Assembly (NCBI RefSeq): GCF_000764495.1
Contig: NZ_JRLB01000022.1
Location: 1 to 54,923 of the forward strand
Direction: 5' to 3'
DNA from: Nitrincola sp. A-D6
GTDB taxonomy: Bacteria > Pseudomonadota > Gammaproteobacteria > Pseudomonadales > Balneatricaceae
Length of the DNA stretch: 54,923 nucleotides
Positions 7,815-17,875 of the stretch are shown one piece after another. The position numbers and the translations under genes are program-made. Positions within the stretch are counted from its first letter, which is position 1. Each line of letters begins with the position of its first letter. The notes beneath the pieces are model-generated. The model saw nothing but the letters and a program-made list of their open reading frames with translations. It was not told the DNA's origin and made no database searches.

Positions 7815-8891
7815 ATGAGCAACCAGACAACGCCAAATCTGCCAGAAGGCTATGCGGCTTGGCTTGGGCAGTTAAAAGCTGATATTTCAGCCAGTCGGCA
7901 GCGTGCGGCAATGGCCGTTAATGCCGAGCTGGTTGGGCTTTATGCACGCATTGGTCGCGAGATTTTAAGCCAACAGCAACAGCAAGGCTGGGGAGCTAAG
8001 GTGATTGATCGCCTGGCACAGGATCTGAAAGCCGCCTTCCCAGATATGCGTGGCTGGTCCAGCTCTAATTTAAAATATATGCGATTTTTTGCCGAGCGCT
8101 GCCCTGACGGCCTATTTGGTCAGCAGCCTGCTGACCAATTGCCGTGGTTTCATATTGTGGTCTTGTTGACCAAGTTAGAAGATAAAGACGAGCGAGCCTG
8201 GTACGCCATGCAGGCAGCAACTCATGGTTGGTCACGCAGCACGCTTGAAGCCAATATTAAAGATCAGCTGCGGCTTCGCCAAGGCGCTGCGGTAACGAAT
8301 TTTGACGTACGCTTACCTACACCGCAGTCGGCTTTGGCGCAAGAGACGTTAAAAGATCCCTATTTATTTGATTTTCTAGGCTTAGGTAACGAAGCGCAAG
8401 AACGCGAAATTGAAGATGGCCTGGTGCAGCATATTACCCGATTTTTATTAGAATTAGGCGCAGGTTTTGCCTTTATGGGACGCCAGTACCGATTAGAAGT
8501 GGCGGGGGATGAATTTTTTATTGATCTGTTGTTTTATCACACTCGCTTAAAGTGCTATGTGGTCGTAGAGTTAAAAGCCGGTGCATTTAAACCCGAACAC
8601 GCCGGCCAGCTCAATTTTTACCTGGCGGCAGTGGATGCACAACTAAAAGCTCCGGACGATAAGCCGACCATAGGCTTGCTGCTTTGTCGTCAGCAAAATC
8701 GCTTAGTAGCCGAATACGCGCTTTCGGGTATTGATAAGCCGATTGGTGTTGCTGAATATCAATTGCTTCGCGATTTGCCGCCAACCTTAAAGCAAAGTTT
8801 GCCAAGTATTGCAGCTATTGAAGCGGAATTAGCCGATGAAGTGCTGTCGGTTAATCAGCTTACAGATAATGAAGTGGATAAGCCTGAATAA
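7815..8891 (+). CDS. DUF1016/YhcG family PD-(D/E)XK nuclease
   Basis: A 358-residue intact protein. The N-terminal half is the DUF1016 helical domain (IGREILSQQQQQGWGAKVIDR, WSSSNLKYMRFFAE). The C-terminal half is a PD-(D/E)XK-type nuclease fold: FFIDLLFYH supplies the acidic residue, followed by VVVELKAG with the E-x-K pair, then HAGQLNFYLAAVD. YhcG-like proteins are common on islands and have been linked to DNA repair/Holliday-junction cleavage; the substrate here is unknown. GGAG lies 9 bases before the ATG. It sits alone between two tRNA-Arg 3'-end copies (7664 and 8942), so it may be the cargo of a small element. Confidence 0.85.
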   Translation: MSNQTTPNLPEGYAAWLGQLKADISASRQRAAMAVNAELVGLYARIGREILSQQQQQGWGAKVIDRLAQDLKAAFPDMRGWSSSNLKYMRFFAERCPDGLFGQQPADQLPWFHIVVLLTKLEDKDERAWYAMQAATHGWSRSTLEANIKDQLRLRQGAAVTNFDVRLPTPQSALAQETLKDPYLFDFLGLGNEAQEREIEDGLVQHITRFLLELGAGFAFMGRQYRLEVAGDEFFIDLLFYHTRLKCYVVVELKAGAFKPEHAGQLNFYLAAVDAQLKAPDDKPTIGLLLCRQQNRLVAEYALSGIDKPIGVAEYQLLRDLPPTLKQSLPSIAAIEAELADEVLSVNQLTDNEVDKPE

Positions 8892-8941
8892 TTAGTTGGT
8901 TTTCCAGACACGTTGGAGAGTAAGGGGGGGTAGTTTACTGA

Positions 8942-9018
8942 TGGCGCGCCCGGAGGGATTCGAACCCCCGACCAACAGGATCGGAACCTGCTACTCTATC
9001 CAGCTGAGCTACGGGCGC
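8942..9018 (-). tRNA. tRNA-Arg (anticodon CCG)
   Basis: A complete 77-base cloverleaf on the minus strand: acceptor GCGCCCG / CGGGCGC, D-stem GCTC/GAGT, anticodon stem GCAGG/CCTGT around TTCCGAT with CCG at positions 34-36, T-arm with GGTTCGAATCC, and an encoded CCA. Its 3' end points toward the accessory region, the usual side for integration at a tRNA gene. Confidence 0.95.
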
Positions 9019-9237
9019 ATGTTGCAGGGCGCCAATAATACGCATTCAATTGGCTCTTGCCAAGGCATTCTCCTTAAGAACTAGTGCAAGTGCATTTCCG
9101 TAGGCAACTTTTGAAGGTATAATCCCCGCCTAATGATAGCGGTATTGTCTGCACACTGCCCTGCTATGACTTGTGGTCTGGGGTGACTTCGACGGACATA
9201 GACGCCACCCGTTTCTAAAAATGATGAGGTCTTTAAC

Positions 9238-9675
9238 GTGAATAAACTTGCTGCAAAAGCTGCTTCTGCACTCTGCACCCTGGGTCTGAGCATGGCTCTG
9301 GCCACTTCTGTCTATGCGGCTGTTGACCGTGATGCCATCATTGAACGCATTAAGCCTCACGGCAATATCTGTGTTGAAGGTGATGAAACCTGTGGCACTG
9401 GCGCACCGGCTGTTGCCGCTTCTGCGGGGGCTGCTGCCCGTTCCGGTGAAGAAGTCTACAACCGCTTCTGTACAGCGTGTCACGCAACCGGCCTTCTGGA
9501 TTCACCCAAGTTTGGTAGTGGCGCCATGTCTGCACGAGCTGACGAAAAAGGTTTAGACGGTCTGCTGGCAAGTTCAATCAGCGGCATCAACGCCATGCCA
9601 CCGAAAGGTACTTGTAACGACTGTTCTGATGAAGAACTGGAAGCGACTATTCAGTACATGATCGATAACGATTAA
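9238..9675 (+). CDS. Cytochrome c5 family protein
   Basis: A 145-residue exported monoheme cytochrome c, an electron carrier in the periplasm. The signal peptide ends at about VYAA (residue 28). The heme-binding motif is CTACH, preceded by GEEVYNRFC as in cytochrome c5. The Met ligand lies in INAMPPKG, and a C-terminal C-x-x-C (CNDC) matches the c5 disulfide. The start is a GTG, chosen because it begins the signal peptide and follows GAGG at suitable spacing. A terminator follows directly, and rep converges from the other side, so it is a single-gene unit. Confidence 0.9.
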   Translation: MNKLAAKAASALCTLGLSMALATSVYAAVDRDAIIERIKPHGNICVEGDETCGTGAPAVAASAGAAARSGEEVYNRFCTACHATGLLDSPKFGSGAMSARADEKGLDGLLASSISGINAMPPKGTCNDCSDEELEATIQYMIDND

Positions 9676-9694
9676 GCCTAAACACTATCGTGAG

Positions 9695-9722
9695 CAGGCT
9701 GCTTCGGCAGCCTGTTTTGTTT
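9695..9722 (+). terminator. Terminator of cytochrome c5 gene
   Basis: Stem CAGGCTGC / GCAGCCTG with a TTCG tetraloop, followed by TTTTGTTTC. Confidence 0.9.
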
Positions 9723-9737
9723 CTGACACACTTTGAA

Positions 9738-11752
9738 CTAAAAATCATCCAGCAGGTTTTTCAGGCTGTTAATAGTGGCGCGCCCAGCGGCTGCATTTAG
9801 CTGAGGATCGCGCTCTCCAAGCCCCTGAGTAATCAGGTCATCTTCTGGCAACTCATCCAGAAAACGACTGGGCAGACAGTCTATTGTTTCGCCAAACTGA
9901 CGACGTTTTTTAGCCAGGGTCATCGTCAGTGTTACCTGAGCACGGGTAATGCCAACGTAGGCCAGGCGTCGCTCTTCTTCAATGGTATCGGATTCAATGC
10001 TGTTACGATGCGGGAGTATTTCCTCTTCCATCCCCATCAGGTAAACATGTGGAAACTCAAGACCTTTAGAGGCATGCAGCGTCATGAGTTGCACCCGATC
10101 TGAATCATCTTCCTCTTCCTGACGGTCCAGCATATCCAGCAATAACAAACGCGCAATGGTTTCCTTGATACCGGCTTCAGAATCCTCTTCCTGTAAACGC
10201 TCCAATGTCGCCTTGAGTGAGTCCAGCAAAAACCAGACATTCTGCATACGCTTTTCTGCAATGCTATCACTGGAGCTGTTTTCGCGTATCCAGCCTTCGT
10301 AGTCCATATCCATAATCATATCGCGAACCGCCACTATGGGGTCACCGCTTTCACAGCGTTGTAATAGGTTTTGCATCCAACTACAGAAACGCTGCAAGCG
10401 GGCGCAGGCATTAGCGGGCAAATGCTGCTCCAGGCCCATCTCAAAGCAAGCATCGAACAGACTGATATGGCGACCAGACGCGTACTCGCCCAGTTTTTCC
10501 AGGGTTGTAGGGCCTATCTCACGGCGCGGCAGATTGATGATGCGCAGAAACGCATTGTCATCACTGGTATTAACCAGCAAGCGCAAGTAGGCCATCAGAT
10601 CTTTGATTTCGGCACGGGCAAAGAAGGATGTACCACCGCTGAGCTTGTAGGGTACCTGGAAACTTTGCAGTTTCATCTCCAGTAATCTGGACTGGTAGTT
10701 ACCCCGATAGAGTACGGCAAAGTCTTTGAAGGGGATGCGCTCTCTCAGATGACGATCGAGTATCTCGGTAGCAATACGTTCCGACTCGGCCTCTTCATTA
10801 CGGTTATGCACCACTCTGATGGGATCGCCATAGCCTTATCACTCCAAAGGGTTTTCTCAAACACATGCGGGTTATGGTTAATCAGTATATTGGCGACTTT
10901 CAAAATCCGCCCGGTGGAGCGGTAGTTCTGCTCCAGCTTAACCAGGCGCAGTCCCGGAAAGTCTTCCTGAAGTTTGGCCAGGTTCTCAGGGCGGGCACCG
11001 CGCCAGGAATAGATGGACTGGTCATCATCGCCCACCACCGTCAAGGCACTGCGCACACCCACCAGTTGTTTAACCAGGCGGTATTGAGACAGGTTGGTAT
11101 CCTGATACTCATCTACTAATAGATAGTGAATACGGCGCTGCCAACGCTCCAGCACTTCCGGGTGTTGGCTAAACAGGCGTACCGGAATCAAAATCAGATC
11201 ATCAAAGTCCACCGCATTGTAGGCGCGCAGATGACGCTGATAGGCTTCATAGGCTCGGGCGGCCAGAATCTCATGCGGTACACGCGCCTGAGCCAGCGCG
11301 TCCTGCGGCTCCAGCATGTCATTTTTCCAGTTGGAAATCTGGTGTTGAACGGCGGCAACCTGATCAGTATCTTCATCCTGGTGCAACAGCAAGTCTTTCA
11401 ACAAGCTCTTACTATCCTGATCATCAAAGATGGAAAAGCCCGGTTTGTATCCCAGTTGTTTATATTCGCGCCGAATGATGTTCAAACCCAGATTATGGAA
11501 AGTAGAGACGGTCAAACCTCGCCCCTCGCCCTTTTCCAGCAATTGCAGTACGCGCTCCTTCATTTCACGGGCGGCTTTATTGGTAAAGGTGACGGCCGCA
11601 ATATGCCGTGCCTCAATACCACACTGCTGTACCAGATAAGCAATCTTGCGTGTAATCACACTGGTTTTGCCGGAACCGGCGCCGGCTAATACCAACAGAG
11701 GCCCACCAATATAATGAACGGCTTCTGCCTGTCTGGGATTAAGTTTATTCAT
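9738..11752 (-). CDS. rep: ATP-dependent DNA helicase Rep, frameshifted
   Basis: A superfamily 1A 3'-5' helicase of about 670 residues that clears proteins ahead of replication forks. Motifs in order: Q-motif LNPRQAEAV, Walker A AGAGSGKTS, VTFTNKAAREMKERV, LVDEYQDTN, VVGDDDQSIYSWRGARPENL, LEQNYRST, then in the second frame LTLHASKGLEF-type motif V (LMTLHASKGLEFPHVYLMG) and EERRLAYVGITRAQ. The arrangement and sequence are Rep rather than UvrD. The break is at 10833-10836: one base appears lost, and restoring a G gives SDKGYGDPIRVV. The rest is intact and conserved, so a sequence error is likely. It is divergent from the GGDEF-EAL gene. Confidence 0.92.
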
Positions 11753-11910
11753 GATGAGGCAATGGGCTTAAAAAAGAACAATTGTTTGAAAAATATCGGT
11801 AACATGCTAATCTCTGTAGCAGCACAACTAGTCATAAGTATGACACGGACTCTATTTAGAGTGCACAGGATATAACTTTCTACCTGCACCGGCTTATAAA
11901 GGAATCCGAC

Positions 11911-13472
11911 ATGCCGCCAGCTATTGAGAGGGATGCTGCTGCCCCTGAAGTCCAGTTAATACTGGTTGATTCTCGTAATCATACCGGTTCTGGTGAGATT
12001 TTGTCTGCCCTAATCACAACACCCATATCCATCAGATGCTGCCAAAGCCTGTCTGAGGCTGAAAAATCACTGCAGAGTAATGTACAAAACATTCTGCTAA
12101 TCCCGGTAGATAATACTATTTCGGCGACCTTTACTCGTCTGCAAACACGCGATTTGTTAACCGGCGCAGGAAACCGTCAATACTTCTACAGAGGTCTTCA
12201 AAAGGAGCTTGCCTCTCTGCAAACTGGCGAGGCATTGGCATTATTAATGCTGGATATCGACAATTTTTCAGCCTTTAACAACCAATACGGCCATGACACC
12301 GGAGACCAGTTGGTCCGGCTACTGTGTGAGCGACTGGAGCTCTGTGACAACAAGAGCCACCTTTCACGTATCGGTAATGACGAGTTCACCCTGATCATCA
12401 AGGCCTCAACTGAGCAGATACGCACGGCAACTCGCCAGGTTATCGAGAATCTTGTTGAATTACTGCTACCAGCTTACCGGGTGGACGAACATGAAGTGCA
12501 CCTGCACTGCAGTATCGGCATTTCTATTGCCCCAGAACAAGGCATGGAGTTTGAAGCCCTGATCCGCTGTGCTAATACCGCTCGCCTGCGTGCAAAAAAG
12601 CTGCGAGGCCATAGTTATGCCTTTTATGATCCTCTTCGCGATTTGGATGACAATAAAGGTATCAGCCTCGAACCTGAGCTCTGGTACGCACTGCAGCGCC
12701 AGCAGTTTCGACTTTTCTATCAACCTCGTATCTGCCTGAAAACCCATCGTATTATCGGTGCTGAGGCACTGATCCGCTGGGATCATCCGGTGCATGGCAT
12801 GATCCTCCGGATGAGTTTATCCCCATCAGTGAAAAGTCGGGTTTGATTGTGCCCATAGGTTACTGGGTGATTGAGCAGGTTGGCCAGGATATGAAAATAC
12901 TCAAAGAAGCAGGCTTAACCGAACATATTGGTGTGAACCTGTCATTCCGGCAGTTTCAGGACGGCTACCTCGCCAGCACCATTGAACGCCTGATTCTTCA
13001 GCACAGGATTGATACCCGCATGCTGGAGTTTGAGTTGACAGAAACCGCTCTGTTCCGTGATGAATCGCACGTTGTAAGCTGCATGCGCTCACTGGGTAAG
13101 CTGGGTGTGGAGTTTTCCCTGGATGACTTCGGTACCGGCTATTCATCTTTCTCCATGCTGCAAAAATTACCCATCTCCACCCTGAAAATTGATAAAAGCT
13201 TCGTTAAAGGTATTGGCGAAAGCACCAGTGATGAAGAAATTGTCCGCACCATCATAAGCCTGGCGCGGAACCTGAATAAGAAAGTTATTGCTGAGGGCGT
13301 GGAAACCCTCGAACAGCTGGAGTTTTTAAAAGCACACCACTGCCAGATGGCCCAGGGCTACTACTTCAGCCGCCCGGTTCCTCTGGCGCAGTTTCTGCAA
13401 TTACTTGAGACCCGACTGAACTTGCAACCCTCTGAAAGCAAGGGATTCAAGCAAATGCGCCTGCTTTATTGA
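11911..13472 (+). CDS. GGDEF-EAL protein, probable c-di-GMP phosphodiesterase, frameshifted
   Basis: About 520 residues. The N-terminal ~110 residues resemble a degenerate receiver-like domain. The GGDEF domain begins RDLLTGAGNRQYF, but its signature is GNDEF (RIGNDEF), so cyclase activity is doubtful. The EAL domain keeps EALIRW, DDFGTGYSSF and AEGVET, so it probably hydrolyses c-di-GMP. No membrane segment is seen. One base appears lost at 12804-12805; restoring a C gives HGMIPPDEFIPISEKSG, the usual EAL sequence. RBS AAAGGAA precedes the ATG. Its 3' end overlaps the convergent comM gene by 72 bases. Confidence 0.88.
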
Positions 13473-14918
13473 AGGGCTGGCTTCAAGATCAGCCAGGGTT
13501 CTGGCTATACGCAGTATACGGTGACACCCGCGCGCTGATAGATGAAGTTGCCGCATGGCCAATGTCAGTAACTGGGAGGTATCAGCATCCAGTGCACAAT
13601 ATTGATCCAAGGCCCGACCGCTGAGGTAACGATTGCTACACCCCTGGCGCTGCTGCTGGCGTTCACGAGCCTGCTCAACACGTTGCCTAACCACCGCACT
13701 GGACTCAGCAACACAGGTCGCCTGCAAGAGTTCATCTGCCGGTAATGCCGACACCCAAAGCTGTAAGTCTATGCGATCCAATAAAGGCCCGGAGATACGC
13801 CCCTGATAGCGGCGTATCTGCTCCGGACTACAGATACAGCGATCGGTGCCATCCTGATAATAACCACAAGGGCAAGGGTTCATAGCGCCAACCAATTGAA
13901 ATGCCGCCGGGTATTCTATTTTGCTCAATGCACGGGAGATGAGTATACGCCCGGTTTCCAGAGGCTCTCGCAACAGATCCAGCACACGCCGGGGAAACTC
14001 CGGCATCTCATCTAAAAATAACACCCCATGCGTTGCCAGTGATATCTCACCCGGTTTGGGGTGATTGGAACCACCACCCACCAAAGCCACTGGAGACGCA
14101 TTGTGATGCACCGCACGAAAAGGCCTCACACCCTCACTGACAGGCTGCACAGGTAAACCGACCAGAGAGTAGATGGCCGCTACATCCAGGCGCTCAGATA
14201 AACTAAGCTCTGGTAAAATGCCGGGAAGGCAAGCGGCCAGCAAGCTTTTACCGCTACCGGGGGGGCCGGCAAATAACAGATTCAATTGACCTGCCGCTGC
14301 CACCTCAAGTGCCCGTCTGGCCTGCAACTGACCTTTAACATCTGCAAGATCCGGCCCCGGTGGAGCCACTAACGCAACGGGTTGCGGTTGATAGAAAGCT
14401 GGCGGCTCCTGCCCTCTTAAATAGGTGCACACGTCTAGCAGGTGATCCACAGCAATCACCGGCGTATCTCCTAACAGGGTCGCTTCATCTGCATTAGCAC
14501 GCGGGAGAATTAATACTCGCCCGGCCTGCCCACAAGCAATGGCAACCGGTAATGCACCCCGGATGGAACGAATACTGCCGGACAAAGCCAGCTCGGCAAC
14601 CACTTCGTGCTGATCCAGCGTTTTACTTTTTAGCTGGCCTGAGGCTTGCAGAATACCCAGCGCGATAGCCAGATCATAGCGACCACCCTCTTTTGGCAGA
14701 TCAGCCGGAGCAAGGTTGATCGTGATACGGCGTTGCGGGAAATCAAAGCCTGCATTAATCAGGGCACTGCGAACCCGTTCCTTGCTTTCTTTGACTGCAG
14801 TTTCCGGCAGTCCAACGATTGCAAGGCCAGGCAAACCACCGGATAAATGCACTTCAACGGTAACAGCGGGGGACTGAATGCCAAGCTGTGCTCGGCTATG
14901 TATAACGGCTAATGACAT
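13401..14918 (-). CDS. comM: Mg-chelatase-like AAA+ protein ComM (YifB)
   Basis: A 505-residue ATPase; in naturally competent bacteria ComM is a branch-migration helicase used in transformation. It begins MSLAVIHSRAQLGIQSPAV and has the N-terminal Lon-like fold (VEVHLSGGLPGLAIVGLPE), Walker A AGPPGSGKSLLAA, Walker B GVLFLDEMPEF, and a Cys cluster (NPCPCGYY...RCICSP) typical of the family. Its last ~24 codons overlap the end of the convergent EAL gene. ubiK lies 69 bases upstream on the same strand, as in many relatives. Confidence 0.93.
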   Translation of the reverse strand: MSLAVIHSRAQLGIQSPAVTVEVHLSGGLPGLAIVGLPETAVKESKERVRSALINAGFDFPQRRITINLAPADLPKEGGRYDLAIALGILQASGQLKSKTLDQHEVVAELALSGSIRSIRGALPVAIACGQAGRVLILPRANADEATLLGDTPVIAVDHLLDVCTYLRGQEPPAFYQPQPVALVAPPGPDLADVKGQLQARRALEVAAAGQLNLLFAGPPGSGKSLLAACLPGILPELSLSERLDVAAIYSLVGLPVQPVSEGVRPFRAVHHNASPVALVGGGSNHPKPGEISLATHGVLFLDEMPEFPRRVLDLLREPLETGRILISRALSKIEYPAAFQLVGAMNPCPCGYYQDGTDRCICSPEQIRRYQGRISGPLLDRIDLQLWVSALPADELLQATCVAESSAVVRQRVEQARERQQQRQGCSNRYLSGRALDQYCALDADTSQLLTLAMRQLHLSARGCHRILRIARTLADLEASPSIKQAHLLESLAFRGLQVQSGLK

Positions 14919-14987
14919 AAAACCTTCCCTGGTTATATGAGGTTAAGCAGATAGAGCGTTCATTAATGCCAAGGCAAAACGCCAGGG

Positions 14988-15257
14988 TCAGCTGTTTTGA
15001 GTTTGCTCTGTTGCTGCTGTTGCTTCCAGCGCAGCGACCTGTCGTTCCAGGGCTTCAAGCTTTTCGCGTGTTCTCAGCAACACAGCCTGCTGTGCATCAA
15101 ATTCTTCCCGGGTCACCAGATCCAGCCGACTCAGGGTCTGCTGCAACATGGATTGCACCTGCTGCTGCACCACTTGCTGCCCCGGTAACTCACGGGTAGC
15201 GTTGATGAACTGAGTAAACTGCTCTGAAAGCCCCTCAGCAATTTTTTGATGGATCAT
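14988..15257 (-). CDS. ubiK: Ubiquinone biosynthesis accessory factor UbiK (YqiC)
   Basis: An 89-residue protein with the UbiK/BMFP pattern: N-terminal amphipathic segment (AEGLSEQFTQFINATRELPG), Q-rich middle, and a C-terminal coiled coil beginning LVTREEFDAQQAVLLRTREK. UbiK is known to help assemble the cytoplasmic ubiquinone biosynthesis complex with UbiJ. GAGG precedes the ATG. It is upstream of comM on the same strand. Confidence 0.88.
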   Translation of the reverse strand: MIHQKIAEGLSEQFTQFINATRELPGQQVVQQQVQSMLQQTLSRLDLVTREEFDAQQAVLLRTREKLEALERQVAALEATAATEQTQNS

Positions 15258-15344
15258 AACGGCTAACCTCTGACTATTTTTGGGTATGTAGCAAGCTTAA
15301 CGGATCTGGTCTTTTTTAGCATCTTTGAACCACCTGAAATCACC

Positions 15345-15376
15345 GCACCAAGATAGTGCGCTCACCATTTTGGCGC
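15345..15376 (+). promoter_or_regulatory. NtrC-like binding sites upstream of P-II/amtB
   Basis: GCACCA-AGA-TAGTGC at 15345-15359 nearly matches the NtrC consensus dyad (GCACCA-N3-TGGTGC). A weaker second site overlaps 15361-15376 (CTCACCA-TTT-TGGCGC), with another CACCA-TTT-TGG just after it. They lie 100-130 bases before the sigma-54 promoter, the normal enhancer distance. Confidence 0.75.
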
Positions 15377-15476
15377 ACCATTTTGGATTACTTGTACTTT
15401 GATGCAACGCAAAAATAAGCCAAATATGTTTATAAAAACACGTTAATCATATGTTTTATATAGATATATAATTTTA

Positions 15477-15492
15477 TGGCACGCCTTTCGCA
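15477..15492 (+). promoter_or_regulatory. Sigma-54 promoter of P-II/amtB operon
   Basis: TGGCACG-CCTT-TCGCA: the -24 GG and -12 GC are separated by exactly 10 bases, as required, with one mismatch to TTGCA. With the NtrC sites upstream it predicts induction under nitrogen limitation. Confidence 0.85.
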
Positions 15493-15518
15493 AAGAACCG
15501 GTCAAGGCGAGCAGTTGA

Positions 15519-15914
<396 letters not shown>

Positions 15915-15953
15915 TCCGAACACTTGATTACACGCCTGATGGAGGGCTGAACA

Positions 15954-17228
15954 ATGGAAGAACTTCTTCTTACAACTGCAAGTGAGGTCAAGCACCTTGC
16001 TTATGCTATCGATACCTTTTACTTTCTGATCTGTGGTGCGCTGGTCATGTGGATGGCGGCTGGTTTTGCCATGCTTGAGGCCGGTCTGGTTCGTGCCAAG
16101 AACACCACAGAAATACTAACCAAGAACGTCGCACTCTACGCCATCGCCTGTACCATGTACCTGATATGTGGCTACTACATCATGTACAGCTCAGATGCTG
16201 GCGGTATCTTCCCCAACATTGGCGGTTTGATTGGCACTGAAAACAGCGTTGCTGACGTGCTCTCTGGTGATGAAGACGCACCTTACTACGCTATGCGTTC
16301 TGACTTCTTCTTCCAGGTCGTGTTCGTTGCAACCTGTATGTCAATTGTATCCGGTGCCGTCGCTGAGCGTATGAAACTCTGGGCGTTCCTGGCCTTTGCA
16401 GTGGTTATGACTGGCTTTATCTACCCGGTCAGCGGCTTCTGGACCTGGGGCGGCGGTTTCCTTAGCGAAGCAGGCTTCTCTGACTATGCAGGTTCCGGTA
16501 TCGTTCACATGGCGGGTGCTGCAGCTGCTTTAGCCGGTGTTATCGTACTGGGTGCTCGTAAGGGTAAGTATGGTAAAGATGGCCAGATCAATGCGATTCC
16601 TGGTGCTAACATGCCGCTGGCTACACTGGGTACCTTTATCCTGTGGCTGGGCTGGTTCGGCTTTAACGGTGGTTCAGAGCTGAAAATGTCTGATGTCGAC
16701 TCTGCCAACAACGTAGCGCAGGTGTTCGTGAATACCAATGCCGCCGCTGCTGCTGGTGTTATTGCGGCACTGATCTTTGCTCGCTTGTGGTTCAAAAAGG
16801 CCGACCTGACCATGGCACTTAACGGTGCATTGGCAGGCCTGGTAGCCATCACAGCCGGACCTTTGACACCCTCAGCCCCTGCTGCAGCGCTTATCGGTGC
16901 TGTCGGTGGTCTGATCGTTGTGGTCTCAATCATCATGCTCGACAAAGTAAAAATAGATGACCCAGTGGGTGCTATCTCTGTTCACGGTGTTGTCGGCATC
17001 TGGGGTCTGCTGGCTGTTCCGCTGACTAACAGTGATGCTAACTTCGGCTCTCAGATTCTGGGAATCGTAGCGATCTTCGCCTGGGTATTTATTGCCAGCT
17101 TGATAGTCTGGATTGTTCTGAAAGCCATCATGGGTATCCGTGTGACTGAAGAAGAAGAATACGAAGGTGTCGATCTGGTTGAATGCGGTATGGAAGCTTA
17201 TCCTGAGTTTGCTGCATCCAAAAAGTAA
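15954..17228 (+). CDS. amtB: Ammonium transporter AmtB
   Basis: A 424-residue Amt/Mep/Rh channel with 11 likely membrane helices. It carries the family pattern FAMLEAGLVRAKN near the N-terminus, the twin pore histidines in GIVHMAGAAAA and ISVHGVVGIWG, and AERMKLWAF near the Phe gate. There is no cleaved signal peptide: the Asn/Asp-type N-terminus leads straight into helix 1. It is co-transcribed with the upstream P-II gene and followed by a strong terminator. Confidence 0.94.
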   Translation: MEELLLTTASEVKHLAYAIDTFYFLICGALVMWMAAGFAMLEAGLVRAKNTTEILTKNVALYAIACTMYLICGYYIMYSSDAGGIFPNIGGLIGTENSVADVLSGDEDAPYYAMRSDFFFQVVFVATCMSIVSGAVAERMKLWAFLAFAVVMTGFIYPVSGFWTWGGGFLSEAGFSDYAGSGIVHMAGAAAALAGVIVLGARKGKYGKDGQINAIPGANMPLATLGTFILWLGWFGFNGGSELKMSDVDSANNVAQVFVNTNAAAAAGVIAALIFARLWFKKADLTMALNGALAGLVAITAGPLTPSAPAAALIGAVGGLIVVVSIIMLDKVKIDDPVGAISVHGVVGIWGLLAVPLTNSDANFGSQILGIVAIFAWVFIASLIVWIVLKAIMGIRVTEEEEYEGVDLVECGMEAYPEFAASKK

Positions 17229-17248
17229 ACCCTGACTCCGTTCTGATC

Positions 17249-17273
17249 AAGGGGCCTTAGCGGCCCCTTTTTA
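17249..17273 (+). terminator. Terminator of glnK-amtB
   Basis: AAGGGGCC / GGCCCCTT stem with a small TTAGC loop and a following TTTTT run. Confidence 0.9.
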
Positions 17274-17274
17274 A

Positions 17275-17380
17275 TGTACAGGATGTACGGGCAGAAAACT
17301 GCTCCTGCGTTTTCTGCATAGGCGCCGTCCCTGTGGCGCTATATGCCGCACGCAGGGATGCGCTGGAGCGGTGCATGTAC
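17275..17380 (+). repeat. Structured dispersed repeat, copy 1
   Basis: About 82 bases here match the reverse complement of 21605-21685 at roughly 90%. It starts TGTACAGGATGTAC, then has two hairpins (GCAGAAAAC...GTTTTCTGC and GCGCC...GGCGC) and ends GTGCATGTAC. This copy has about 21 extra bases before the end. It sits directly after the amtB terminator. Confidence 0.8.
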
Positions 17381-17464
17381 GGCCTAAAAGCATCAGATAT
17401 GCTTAGGTTCGCAAATGCAGGTATACTTGACCTTAACTATTATCACTGGAACCACCTCTGCTGA

Positions 17465-17830
<366 letters not shown>

Positions 17831-17848
17831 GTTATTGAGCTCTTAAGG

Positions 17849-17875
17849 GTCTGCCTGAAAGTATTTCAGGCAGAC
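17849..17875. terminator. Bidirectional hairpin between P-II and cpxA-like genes
   Basis: Perfect 12-bp stem (GTCTGCCTGAAA / TTTCAGGCAGAC) with a 3-base loop, overlapping the last codons of the convergent histidine kinase gene. No long U-run on either side. Confidence 0.6.

Noticed and set aside
9775..9786. Another TGGCGCGCC att-like site
   Set aside because: The match to the tRNA end covers only about 10 bases and lies in conserved rep coding sequence; chance.
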